DNA from: Myrica gale | Taxonomy: Eukaryota > Streptophyta > Magnoliopsida > Fagales > Myricaceae | Assembly (NCBI GenBank): GCA_963930655.1 | Contig: OZ005600.1 | Span: 11,845,501-11,909,500 of the forward strand | DNA length: 64,000 nucleotides | Direction: 5' to 3' | Shown here: positions 47,470-59,196 of the stretch, piece after piece | Numbering within the stretch: the stretch's first letter is position 1 | Layout of the letters: every line of letters starts with the position of its first letter | Position numbers and translations under genes: made by a program | Notes under the pieces: model-generated | Told to the model about the DNA's origin: nothing | The model's database searches: none | Seen by the model: the letters and a program-made list of their open reading frames with translations, nothing else

Positions 47470-49299
47470 GTATCTATTTTAACCATCTAATAACACTTCT
47501 TGTGGCCCATTATTTTTGTTAGGGGACTTATTCTTTTCTCACAACCCTTGTCTGAAACAACCCCAATCAAAAAGGAAAAAAAAAACTCTAAACCCCGAAA
47601 AGTGACAAATATTTTAACAAGCTAATTGATCTCTAATCGGAGAGATCTCTTCAAAGATGGGTAGTCTCTTTGATCTAAATGGGCCTATTTCATTCATCAG
47701 CTGGTCCAGCCCCTTGACAAAATCATCATCAAGGCCCACTAGGTCTGCCCACTCAGGTGAAGGCTGCCCGGATGTTAGCTCCACTACAATTTCCTGGGCC
47801 CGTTTCCTTATCTTGCAATCATCAGAACCCGGAAGTCTACCTTGAACGACATCTTGAATGACGGAGTATGCTTCATCATATCGGGCCTGTTTGATCAGGC
47901 ACAGGGCCAGGTTGCAAGCCTTGTTGCCGTCGGGATCGATCATCTGGGCTTTCTGGTACACCACCTCAGCCGTCGTAAAGTTCGATTTCTGCATGTAGGC
48001 CCAACCCAAATTTCCCTGTGCAAAATTATCATTTGGAACCGGTCAATGAAAAGTGAAACACGGGGTATCTCTATCTCTGTTCCCTAACGTACATTACTCG
48101 AAACTAGGACAAAGCTTACAACACGACATCAACAAATGTTCCCTATCTCTCTCAGTCTCTGTCTCTTTTTCTTTTCCATATGGCATTTTATAATTCTGTT
48201 TCCCGTAAATTTTAAGCATCAAGCTGCTGATTTAACAAGTAGCAGCATAACAGCTCGCTAATATGGCGCCGCCAATGTGGCATTTCCTTTTTTGTTCGAG
48301 GTCAATAATCGGTCATATATCAATGAAGTGGTCGTGTATAAGGTGCATACCAACAATCTTGAAGTTTCTTGCTTGACAGAAACTTGGAACTTCTTGCCAT
48401 GAGAGCGTGCAGTCTTTGTGGGTTTTCCATTGAAAGCTTCTCCTTGGTAGATCAATCTTAGCTTCCGCTTTAGCAGGTCAATCTGCTCCTCTATTTTTCC
48501 GCATTTCTGCATTATAGGAAAGTGGGAAACCATGATGATCAGTCTATAACTATTGTTATACTTACGGTGGGTACTATATGCTTTGGATCCGTAAATATAC
48601 CCTGTAGAGGTCAATGAGAACGTTATCAAGCGATTCTTGAGCCTGTATGGAGCAAAGACCTCTGAATGACTTGATAGCTTCAATTCCTTCTTCAGTTCTA
48701 TCAAGTTGTTTCATCACCACTGCCATGTCCTTTAAGGCACTATCCACTCTATCTCCTGCATTTATCGCCTTCCAAAACAATACTATGGCTGCTTCTGGAT
48801 CCTTTTCAATTAGCTGCAATGCCATCCAAATTGAAGAAACTTAGTAAACGATTAATTTAGAGATCGTATCCGCAATCAGTTGATCAAACGTAACAGCTAG
48901 ACCAGGAACGTACATGTATAGAGTTCACAATCTTTCTTTGTGAAATCTGGTAAGGTTATAGACTAATCACTCAAGGGTCTCTTATAGCAAATGGAGAGGG
49001 AAGCCACTCTGAAACCATTCATCCACCTTACGAAAGGTGAAAACTAATGTTGAATTATGGTGATTGTTTATCGTGAACTTAGATCCTATAACAGTCCTAT
49101 GACTCCTATTAATTAGTATGATTTCAGAAACTACCGTAGTGACAACCTCCTCAAGTTCAACGTTTCTTTCTCTTAGCAAATGCTAATTTATTCAGATGTG
49201 GAGAAATTTTCAGCCAACACCAACAGTTATATAAGTTTGGAACACAACCTAAAAAAACAAGGCGTACATGGGAGAAACCCTATGGCCTGCTACTGAAAG

Positions 49300-49755
49300 C
49301 AGGGCCGGCTCAAGCCAAATGGAGGCCTAAGGGCTATACAAATTTGTAGGCCTTTTGTATAAATTTTAATCTAAAATATTTACTAATTATTGAATTTAAT
49401 ATAAAATATTGAAAGGTCTCATTAATTATTTTTCTATGGCTCTTACTCATGACATCAAGACCCCATAACTTGTACAATTAAAAAATTTATAGGACATTCA
49501 TATAATTTGTATAGTTAATTTATTATAGGGCTTTTTTTTCTCTTTTAGCAAAGTTCATAATGTGAAAAAGGATTTATGAAGCTTGAGAAAAATCTTGCCA
49601 TTTTTTTAGCTCAATTGTCTTTTTTATTTCTTGGGTCATCTACGATACAAAAAAAAATATTGAATCTCTTTATTTCTTGAGTCTTTTTATAGGACCTTGC
49701 TCATGGTGAGGCCTTAGGCTATCGCCTAAGTCGCCTTACCCTTGAGCCCGCGCTG
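49300..49755. mobile_element. hAT-type MITE, 456 bp, in intron 1 of the TPR gene
   Basis: Left end CAGGGCCGGCTCAAGCC and right end, read inward, CAGCGCGGGCTCAAGGG. The 8-mer ACTGAAAG is repeated exactly on both sides (49292-49299 and 49756-49763). The inside is AT-rich, with GGAGGCCTAAGG and GAGGCCTTAGGC near the two ends as extra inverted sequence. Confidence 0.9.
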
Positions 49756-51262
49756 ACTGAAAGAAAGGGCATTAATAAGCAGAAATTACACTTCTCCTTA
49801 ATTTGTTTTTAGCACAAAAAGGAGGAGACTAGAACAAGAAGTAAATCAGAAAAGTCTTCCACTTTTCGGTCAACGCCAAAAGGCTAGAAATTCGTACTGG
49901 GGCCTCTCAAAAATCCAATTTCCGGCTTCGCTACGGGAAGCGTCTAAACAAAACTTTATAACCCAAAGAAATTCTTCCACCTTGTTTTAGACGCTGATTG
50001 AAGTGTTGACGGGGAACAAAAATTGAGAACCACGTGAATTACTGATCGAACTTAGAAAAAAAGTGATGAATCTCAGTCGACAAACAAGAGATCAAGGGCC
50101 TGATTTGCCAAAAGAGAAAAGGGAACAAAACTACAAATTCAATCCTTATGCATTGGCGTCATACTGATCAGAAAGTCATGAGGTGGTTCTATATATATCG
50201 GTCTTCAGGAATATCAGGGAAGTCATGAGCTGTTACACTCAACAGAATTCTTCCTTTATAAACGTAATCTATATTCTCTTCCTATATATGTATGTTACTT
50301 AAACCTTCAACTTTCTGTTTTGGAAAATGAAAAATTCAACGTTCGAATGACCGGCAATTAGACTTTTGAAGGATCCGCTATGGGACTGTTAACAACTGGC
50401 GTTTTCTTAAGACTTTTTGGTAACGACTAATTTATTAATCCCCTGCGTGAAGGACGTGCAGATGCATATCATACTTTTTAGCGAAGGGAGATGGGGAAAA
50501 GAATATTCTTTCCTGGATGCACCGATGGACAAGAGAAGTTCGTAGAAGTCGGTGGTTTGCCACAACCAAAAGCCGCAAGTACCAGTGAAAAGAACCAACT
50601 GATCATGAAGCAAGTAATTAGCGAATAGGCCAAGTCATGATCTTTTGTTTCCCTGAGAGCGTAAAGAGCTAGTTACTTCTGATAATTTATAATTATAAAC
50701 CCTCTCTAGAGGAAGCAGGTCGTGAAGTTTGTAGCTAAACCAATATGCAGAAGCTCCGTCGATGATGCACGAGTTTGCATGAAAGAGAGACGATGTACGC
50801 AATCAAGTAAATGTGCCATCAAACTTTCAGAAAAAGCATGTAATCTAAGATATATATAATTAGAACATTCATGCAAGACATAATGTAAGGCAAACACACA
50901 AATCAAACAGACATGCACGATCCAGTAAGATCACAGTTTTGATGAAAGACAATGACCTATGGAATCACACCTGAGCATGCTTAGCTTTGACATAAGGACT
51001 ATCACCGCCAGAGGCGGATGTAGGGGGGGCGGCCCTGGGCGGCCGCCACCCATTGGTCCGGAGGAAAAAAAAAATTATAAGGTTTTTTTTTTTTTTTTTA
51101 ATATATAAGTTGGTCTGGGCCTATGGGCCCGATCCCCATTGGCCCAGACCAACCCTGTAGCGCCTGGGCCAATGGGGAGCCCGATCCCCATTGGCCCAGG
51201 CCATTCAAAGATTTTCCTAAGGGCCTGGCCTAGCAGGCCCAGGCCCTTTTATTTTTTAACCG

Positions 51263-51296
51263 GCAGAGGGTGAAACGACGCCGTTTCACCCTCTGC
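51263..51296. repeat. 34-bp perfect palindrome near the hAT left end
   Basis: GCAGAGGGTGAAACGAC followed directly by its exact reverse complement. The same element, with one central mismatch pair, occurs at 9706-9739 in the first hAT. It is located about 255 bp inside the terminus. Confidence 0.88.
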
Positions 51297-53321
51297 CTTA
51301 AAAAAAAAAAAAACTCAAAAACTCGACCCCTCTCTCTCGACCCCTCTCTCTCTCTCTCTACCTGCTTTCTCTCTCTCTCTCGCGAATCTGCGATCGCCCG
51401 CCGCCTGACCGCCACACGGCCGCACCGCACCAGTCACCACCGTGCCCAGCCCACTGCGCCTATCGCCCACGGCCCACCCCCGCCTACATCCGCTGTCTCT
51501 CACCGCAGGTCCGCCGTCCGCAGCCTGCCACTGCGGCACTGCTGACGCCTGACTGCCCAGTGCCACGCCGTCGACGCCGATCGACCACCGCAGGTCCACG
51601 CCGTTGCCAAAAGCCGATCTAAGTCGCAGATTCCCAACGAACGGCCAACGTCATGTTCTTTGCCTAGGCTATTTTTTCTTTTTTAATTTTTCCGTTGGAG
51701 TTTGTGAATTGTGATTGTTAATTTGTGAATTGTGATTATCAATTTGTAAATTCTTGTATTGATGCCAATGAATCTGATTGAATTTTTGCAAGCGCGTGAA
51801 CATCAATCTGATTGAATACGCATGGATCTGAAGCATTTGAGATCCAGCCCCACCTGATTGTTTGTTTCCTGACTCAACTGATGAAGATTTAGCTTCATTT
51901 GCCAACGAAAACTGTTTTGGGTTTTTTTTCTTTTTGTGTCATCTTGTCCTGTTGTGTTGTGTTGTGTGATGAGAATAATTATATCAATTTAAAGGTGAAT
52001 GTTCTATACCTACAGTAATGATGAGACGAGAACATTCCAGTGAATTCATAGAGCACAAAGGCCTCATATCTGAATCCTTGGTTTGAATCCACCCTTACTA
52101 AAGATAGGGTGTTAGCAATCGGAGGAGGCTTCTTATCATTTTGCATTAGTCCTACTGACCACCAATGAACCAAAAGTTGAGTTAAATGGTGGGCAACAAA
52201 AATAGGTCTGACAATTATAGCCTAAGTTTTTTCTCCTCTAATAAGTAGGAGTTAGGAAAAGTTTAGGAAAAGTAAGATTATGTTGAATAGTGTTAGAAAA
52301 ACGTATCCAATAGTCACTGCTTACCAAAGAAGTGAAATATGCCATTCAAAATGCTGCAAAGATATCTGCTTTGGTTGATAACTTGATGTTAGTATTGTTA
52401 TCTGTGTGTCAATACTCTGGCCAACTGAGAATATTACAGTTCTTTGTCTTTGCTGAACTTTGGGGAAGCTCAATCTATAACTTCCCATGACCAGGAACTC
52501 CTCTGAATGAACCATAAAGAGGCCGTGATCAAACCAATTAGTCATGACCCGCTGAGCACGGGCCCTTGCCTTTTGTTTATTATCAATGTTAGTGCTGCCG
52601 ACCAAATGAATCTCCAAGTTGGACGTAAGCCAAACTCCCACGTCTTACATCCCTCCCAATTATGCATAATTTGTCCTCCACCAAACTATTGGAACCTTTT
52701 CAGATCAAAAGCGCCTATGTCAATATATCAAACCTCTTGAAGTCTAATGTTGGATTGATTATTCATTGCATTGTTAGGGCAGGATAGTAGGCGGATACCC
52801 TACTGATAGTGCAATTTCAGAAAAACCAGAGCACCATTTCGACAAATTAACGAGCACAACGTTTTTGGTTTCGTACTATCTACTTAGTCCCTGCCGTTAG
52901 AAATTTGGTTTAGTCTCTCAAGTTGTTTCTGTTTTTTTTTATGTTGACAATCAAACCTTTAATCTCATATATTTGTTGAATTAGCTCAAATGCTCTTTTC
53001 CATATGCAGCCTGTTTTTGACGGTTTCAATTTTTGCAGGATCCTCGGGATTTTACACTTGACAATTGTTGGACCTCCGACTCCCAGTATGTCTCTCTATC
53101 CAAGATTCTCTCTAAAAATATTTGTGAGTTGTGAAATTGTTGGAGGATGGGATTTGATTGACTTGGATATTTGAGTTGTGAAATTGTTGGAGGATGGGAT
53201 TTGATTGACTTGGAGGATGTGATTTGTGAAATTGTTGGTTTGTGAAATTGTTTTCATATTTTGAATTGGTTTGTGAAATTGTTGATTGATTGTGTTCACT
53301 TTGTTTTATTTTGTTTAGATA

Positions 53322-55798
53322 ATGGATAAGTGGGTGGTAAGAAAGCCACGCAGCATGAAGTCTTCTAATACTCCCAACGTAGATACTAATTCTGAAATGG
53401 ATAGTAGTTCAAAAAGACCTCGCATTATGTTTAGTCCGGATGATGTTATTGCTGACCCAGGGTTACGTAAACCTATTGAGGAATATGATGTTGGGATTAG
53501 AGATCAAGTTCGTAGGGAGTACTTGATCAAAGGTCCATTTCAACCCTGTGGCCATGATTTTCCCAAGAAGCAATACGGGCAAGAAATGAGGGGTTTTAGG
53601 GAGGTATGGTTTAAAGATTTTAATTGGTTGGAATATAGTGTATCAAAGGATGAAGCATATTGCTTGTGGTGTTATCTGTTTAGGCGACCTAGAGGAGGGA
53701 AGTCTGGGGGAGATAAGTTTACATCTACTGGATTTAGCAATTGGAAAAAGGCCGTGGAAGTTTTTGGTGAACATGTTGGTGCACATGATAGTGCTCACAA
53801 TGAAGCTAGAAGACAATGCGAAACACTTGAAAATCAGCGGCAAAGTGTGTCACACATGTTATCCGCACACGGACACAATCAAGAGAATGATTATCGCATT
53901 CGTTTAACAGCGATTTTAGATGCCATTCGTTATCTTTTGGTACGAGGATTAGCTTTCCGTGGTCATGACGAGTCTGAGAGTTCAATAAGCAAGGGAAATT
54001 TTCTTGAGCTTCTGGACGTGTTTTGCAAACGTGAAGAAAAGGTTGCTAAGACACTTAACACTAATGCTCCTGGAAACAACCATATGACTGCTCCAAATAT
54101 TCAGAAGGAAATGGCGAGTGCTTGTGCAGCTCAGACCACACTTGCCATCATTAAAGAAATTGGAGATGGATTTTATTCTCTTATGGTTGATGAGTCTCGA
54201 GACAATTCAGTGAAGGAGCAAATGGCAGTGGTTTTGAGATTTGTGAACATACGTGGACAAGTGATTGAAAGGTTACTTGGTGTGGAACATGTTCCTGATA
54301 CTTGCTCTGAATCTTTGAAAAAAAGTATAGACAAATTGTTTGCAAGACATGGGTTGTCAATATCCAGATTGAGAGGTCAAGGGTATGATGGGGCATCAAA
54401 CATGCGAGGAGAGTTCAATGGGTTGAAGTCACTTATTTTGAGGGACAATCCTTCTGCTATCTATATCCACTGTTTTGCTCACCAACTCCAATTGGCTATT
54501 GTGAGTATTGCAAAGAATAACTTGCAAGTTGGTGATTTTATTGGTTATACTTCTCAGATTGTGAATATGGTCGGAGCGTCATGTAAAAGGAAAGATGCTC
54601 TTTGACAAAGTTTTCATGAGAATATTGTGGAACGGTTGGACAAAGGAGAGATTTCTAGTGGAAGGGGCAAAAATCAAGAAATCAGTCTCACACGACCAGG
54701 TGATTATTATATTTCATTATCTATGATTAATATAATTTTTTTATTTGTTTATAGTTTTATAATTCTTATAATATTGTAGGTGACACTCGTTGGGGTTCAT
54801 ACCACCGTACAATAATCCGTCTCTTCACTATGTGGTCATCAGTATTGGACGTGCTTGAACACATAAAAGATGATGGTACTCTCCCAGAACAAAGATGCTC
54901 GACTATGAGTTTGATGGATAAGATGGAGAATTTTGAGTTTGTATTCACTATGCATCTGTTGAGGAATATATTGGGAATTACAAATGAATTGTCACAAGCC
55001 TTACAACGAAAAGATCAAGATATTGTTAATGCTATGGGTTTGGTTGGAGTTGTGAAAGAACAGTTGCAAGAAATGAGAGATATAGAATGGGATGGATTCT
55101 TGGAAGAAGTCAAAACTTTTTGTGTGGATAAATCTGTTAGTGTGCCGAATATGGAAGACATTATACTAACTCGTAGTCGTTCGAGGCGTGGAGGGCAAAG
55201 TATTACTTATTTCCATCATTTTCGTGTGGAAATATATTGTCAAGTTATTGATTTGATCATTCAGGAGATGAATAGTCGGTTCACAGTAGCAAATACAGAG
55301 TTACTTATTTGCATAGCATGCCTTGATCCAAAAAATTCATTCTCAGCGTTTGATCATGCTAAGTTACGTCGTCTTGCTGAGCTTTATCCAGAAGATTTCA
55401 CAACAGATGATCATTTGATACTTAGAAATCAGCTTAATACCTATATTAGAGATGTCAGAAGAAATGCTGCTTTTTCTAGACTTGAAGATATTGGAGGTCT
55501 TGCTATGAAGATGGTTGAGACCAAAAAGAATACTCTATTTCCATTAGTTTATCGACTCATTGAGTTGGCATTGGTCTTACCAGTTGCAACTGCGACCGTT
55601 GAAAGAGTATTTTCTGCAATGAATATCATCAAGAGTGATTTGCGTAACAGGATGGGGGATGACTGGATGAATGATTGCATGGTAGTATACATCGAGCAAG
55701 AAATTTTTAAAAATATTGAGAACGAAGCTATTTTGCAACATTTCCAAAAGATGCAAAAACGTAGGATGCAATTGACATCTCTCAGTCGTACTACATAG
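53322..55798 (+). pseudogene. hAT-family transposase, full length but with one nonsense codon
   Basis: Exon 1 53322-54699, an 80-bp GT-AG intron (54700-54779), exon 2 54780-55798; joined length 799 codons including the final stop. The only lesion is TGA at 54603-54605 (codon 428), where the related copy in this window has an arginine codon. Domains in order: TTF-type zinc finger (about residues 65-150, with GHDFPKKQYG and CLWCYLF), the DUF4371 region with MVDESRD and RGQGYDGASN (putative catalytic aspartates), HCFAHQLQL, and the C-terminal hAT dimerisation part with ATVERVFSAMNIIKSDLRN. Such proteins are annotated in plants as zinc finger MYM-type protein 1-like. TTTGTTTAG just before the ATG looks like a 3' splice site, so a leader intron is possible. 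If the stop is a sequencing error or is read through, the element could be autonomous. Confidence 0.9.
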
Positions 55799-55973
55799 TA
55801 CGGTACGTGTATTCTATTATTTTTAATGCTTTTAGTATTTAATTTTCGATATTGTAACTTTAAGAAAATTGTTTGCATTACGAAGAAAAAAAAAATTCTT
55901 GTTATTTTGCATGTAAAGTTCGACCCCATGAAAATCCTTCCTGGATCCGCCACTGATCACCGCAAGGAACTTT

Positions 55974-56159
55974 GTGCATCACATGATTCAGGTCCCTCTC
56001 TTTCTTCCGCATTGAGGTCTTCTCATAACATCCTACCATAGTCTCTCTCTCTGTTTCTCTGTTTTCGTGCATCACATGATTCAGGTCCCTCGCTTTCTTC
56101 CGCATTGAGGTCTTCTCATAACATCCTACCATAGTCTCTCTCTCTGTTTCTCTGTTTTC
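55974..56159 (-). repeat. in-frame tandem duplication (2 x 93 bp) in exon 1 of the TPR gene
   Basis: GTGCATCACATGATTCAGG starts at 55974 and again at 56067. The two 93-bp units differ by very few bases. On minus each encodes 31 residues with TMVGCYEKTSMRKK and RDLNHVMH, so the second copy repeats the N-terminus of the protein without changing frame. Confidence 0.92.
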
Positions 56160-56240
56160 GTTCATGGACAGACGCCAACTGTGAAGACAGAAATGAATGA
56201 AACCTGATCTACTCTCTGGAAAAAGACGAAGGAGAGAGAA

Positions 56241-56252
56241 GATATATATAGG
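56241..56252 (-). promoter_or_regulatory. possible TATA box of the MS5/SDI-like gene
   Basis: On minus, CCTATATATATC lies about 80 bp upstream of the first in-frame ATG used (56165) and is followed by a CT-rich leader. Position and sequence fit a plant TATA box. No transcript evidence. Confidence 0.4.
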
Positions 56253-56596
56253 AAATAGAAACATTAATGAACCTGGACCACGCTTCGTCTGAATTCTTCT
56301 ACGCAGGGTCCTGCTGAACTAACGGCCAATCAGCTGCAATAAGATTTCTTCCCGTTTGGAAGTCTTTCTATTATAATAAATATTTTTTTAATTTAAAATT
56401 ATCGATCTTTTTACTTTTCAAATTCTATTTTTTTTAATTCTTAAAATTTTAACTCTAATTTAAATTATTTTTTTATAATATTCCCAAAATTTTGATTTAC
56501 AGTATTCCCAAACTTAATTTTCGTTAATAACATGTTAATTGGTTGGTTTTTGGTTTACAACATTTTGGTTGATGAGATCAGGCAGTTTTTTTTTTA

Positions 56597-56828
56597 GGAA
56601 TAAATGCAAAATTGGTCCTTGTGCTATACACAAAAATCGATTTAGTCTCTGTGATATGAAAAACATCGATTTAGTCCTTGTGATTTCATAAAGTGATAAA
56701 ATCAGTCCTTGATGGAGGACCAATAACAAATGAAAATAGAATCACAAGGACTAAATCAATATTTTTCATATCACATGGACTATATCGATTTTTGCGTATA
56801 GCACAGAGACTGATTTTACATTTATCCA
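56597..56828. mobile_element. fold-back MITE of the Mutator-like type, about 232 bp
   Basis: The arms begin GGAATAAATGCAAAATTGG and, read inward from the right, TGGATAAATGTAAAATCAG, and stay complementary over about 100 bp (GTGATATGAAAAACATCGA against TTTTTCATATCACA). TTTTTTTTA is found on both sides (56588-56596 and 56829-56837), but this is low-complexity sequence and weak proof of a 9-bp duplication. Confidence 0.6.
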
Positions 56829-57990
56829 TTTTTTTTATTACGTTTATATACTTTTCACGGAATAGAACTTTGAAAGGTCAAGATTGGCCGTTGGCCGGGC
56901 TTCAAATCAATGGTCAGGATTCTACCACATCAGCAATCTGTGATATGTTTGCGTTAAAAAGTTAAACGCTTGTTAGAAGCCGTCGCTTCCTTCTTCTAGC
57001 ATTTCGTGGAGATATATATATATACCTCTATGTTCTCTAGTAGGTTTGTGCTTTTGATATATCTGAGCCATTGACAAAGTATTTAGGAAGAAATGGAAAT
57101 GTACCGAACATTTCTTTTTTATTTATCTTTTTCGAATAAGTTCTCTTGTTTTTGGACTGTCCATGAATGTAGGAGAGACTTAGTGAGAATTATAAGAAGA
57201 GCAGTTTAAATTCTTGAAAAATCAGAAGTTTGAATTATTACGAGTACTTGGAGGTAGGTTTGTGCAAGGAATTTTCTTTCGAGTTTTTTCAAGAAGTGTC
57301 CGAACCCTCTTTATTTAACTCGTAGAATCAGAAGTGAGAGATCTAAATAGAGTATACCGACCAAAACTACTAATGTGAGATGGATCCCATGTTCTCCATA
57401 TGATCCCTAACACACTGCGACTACAACATTGATTAGAACATCTCGACTTCAAAGTTTTGTCCCTCTTCCACTGTTTGTCCCTCAAATCAAAAATAAGAGA
57501 TCCAAATAGAGTACACGGACCAAAATTACTAATGTAGGATGAATCTCATGCTCTCCAAATGATCCCTGACACAGTGCGACTTCAACATTAACGTCTCCAC
57601 CTCAAAGTTTTGTATTCCACCGTTTGGATGCCAAGAAATAGAAGAAAACATGAAGAAAAAAAAGATCAAATGTTCTATCTTAGCCTCAAACATGAAAATA
57701 TGGCCATCGTCCAGAATGCAGCTAATATATACTTTTTTCGTATCCATTTTAGTTTCTCTTCAACAGTTTAGTTCCGAGAAAATCGAGGAAAAAGGAAGCA
57801 TCAAGTTTGAATTTTTTAAAGTTCCTTTTCATGGGAATTGGTGATGTGGCATGAAGACAACCGATTATTGGCCAAGGTTTGTAGAATTGTATCCCCTAAA
57901 ATACTAAGAAATTGCAGAAAATATTCATCCTCCAAGATGGTGGTAAAGGGCCCACAAAATTAACACAATTGGTTTATATATGACTAGGAC

Positions 57991-58127
57991 CGAGGGGTTA
58001 AGTCCCCGACGAAGCTTCGAATCTTGACAATCTCATTCTACTCTGAATGGTCTACATCATGTGCAGGTGTTGGTTTCAGTGGGCAAGGCTGATGTTCACA
58101 CCGGCCTTTTTTTAAAAAAAAAAAAAA
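57991..58127 (+). mobile_element. possible tRNA-related SINE with poly-A end
   Basis: AGCTTCGAATCTTG (58013-58026) resembles a B box (GGTTCGAATCC), GAGGGGTTAAGTCCCC lies before it, and the piece ends in about 14 A (58114-58127). No convincing target duplication was found, so this remains tentative. Confidence 0.35.
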
Positions 58128-59073
58128 TTATCTCAAATATCTTTGACTCTTGTGCGTCCAATTACGTACATATTACCCAGAGGAGTTAGCGTTCAATTTA
58201 CGTAATTGACTTCATTTAATTTGTCAGAGGAATTAGGTACGTAATTAAGGCCAATGGGGTTCCAGTATTTAATTACTTATATATATATGGTGCATAATTA
58301 TATCCATGGTATCGTGTTTCAGAGGGAAATTATATACATTAATTACGGGGCCACGATTCACTTTACTATATATATATCAAGAAGACTAGAACTCAAAGTC
58401 CCTTAGAGCCTATGATCTGTACGTAACGCAGACGGTGGTTCGAATGAGCTAGCGTATTTGTCCATATGGCAGGTTTTCCCTAGCTTGAACAAATTAAGAC
58501 AGGGTCGAACTGTTGACCCTCTCTCTCAATTCTCAAATGCCCATTTTGGAAGGCAATTTCATATAAACGTGATCCACGACCTATGAGATATTGTTTGGTG
58601 GTTCCCAATCATATTGACTGGGACTTTTAGACTGATCTTCTCATAAATTGGTATTTTTTGTACTTGTCGCTGAAGGCTAGCTACCTAGCTATAGTTTGTG
58701 CACGTTGCTCCTCAGTTTTCTTCTTTGTTGCCATAAAAAAATCAGACAACATTAATAATTTAATAGTGCTAACGCACGTAGTTGCAGTAGTTACGAGCTC
58801 ACATATTAATATTATTGACAAACCAATTATTACTTTAACTATATTAATAATTATGAGGTGGAATATATATATATATATATATATAGTTGAATATACATCT
58901 AGAAATAACTAGCATGCATGTAAATGGGGGAGAAGATCACGGCCAATATCTTTGACTATATATGTATTAATAGAAACAAACCAAGTTACGGAATAGTTTC
59001 AGAGCATGATTGAGTAAGAGAATATTTCCTTTATAGCTTGGGCGCTTCAGCTCTTGGAGATCTGAAAGATATT

Positions 59074-59196
59074 TGTTATGTGTGGCTTGCAGTTATCTTT
59101 GACAAACAAAGGAAAGCTCTTCACGGCATGGGAAGCATTTATTGTTTCCTTTCATTTTTTTCCTCTTCTCATTAAATGCTCAACCTCTCCTTTGTT
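59074..59196 (+). repeat. left LTR remnant (123 bp)
   Basis: Matches 61678-61812 up to CTCAACCTCTCCTTTGTT, with a gap of about 12 bp (the AAAAGTCAAGCC part is absent). Similarity stops abruptly at the deletion junction near 59196. Confidence 0.9.

Larger units (their letters stand above)
51009..55955 (+). mobile_element. hAT transposon, 4,947 bp, nearly intact transposase, in a host exon
   Basis: Inverted termini: CAGAGGCGGATGTAGGG on the left and, read inward from the right, CAGTGGCGGATCCAGGA. The 8-mer ATCACCGC flanks both sides exactly (51001-51008 and 55956-55963) and also belongs to the coding sequence of the host TPR gene (Gly-Asp codons). Order inside: GC-rich left end, a 34-bp palindrome (51263-51296), a region without a counterpart in the first hAT (about 51900-53040), short tandem TTGTGAAATTGTTGG motifs (53125-53285), then the transposase on plus (53322-55798). 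The exact target duplication points to a young insertion. Confidence 0.95.
47614..56165 (-). pseudogene. MS5/SDI-family TPR protein gene, exon 1 split by a hAT transposon
   Basis: Exons on minus: exon 1 in two parts (56165-55956 and 51008-50971, separated by the transposon and one target-site copy), exon 2 48813-48601, exon 3 48506-48351, exon 4 48015-47614. Without the insertion and one TSD copy, all join in phase to 336 residues. Landmarks: HKVPCGDSPYVKAKHAQ at the start, then LIEKDPEAAIVLFWKAINAG, AVVMKQLDRTEEGIEAIKSF, KPTKTARSHGKKFQ, NLGWAYMQ with ACNLALCLIKQARYDEA (TPR units), and a C-terminus ending ISPIRDQLAC. This is the plant MS5/POLLENLESS3 and SULFUR DEFICIENCY INDUCED family. Members act in meiotic exit (MS5/TDM1) or repress glucosinolate synthesis under sulphur starvation (SDI1/2); which branch this is remains open. 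The 4,947-bp insertion adds stop codons, so exon 1 is broken as assembled. The rest of the coding sequence is open and looks conserved. Confidence 0.88.
56265..59068. other. intergenic DNA with a fold-back MITE and a SINE-like piece; no gene
   Basis: The stretch is AT-rich, with two diverged direct repeats at about 57320-57430 and 57485-57610 that share AGAGTATACCGACCAAAACTA-like and TCCCTGACACAGTGCGACT-like phrases. A (TA)n run lies at 58862-58885. No frame resembles a known protein. Confidence 0.4.

Noticed and set aside
51270..51599. Arg/Ser/Pro-rich frames on both strands at the left end of the second hAT
   Set aside because: They overlap each other, arise from CT/GA repeats and GC-rich transposon-end sequence, and have no known domain.
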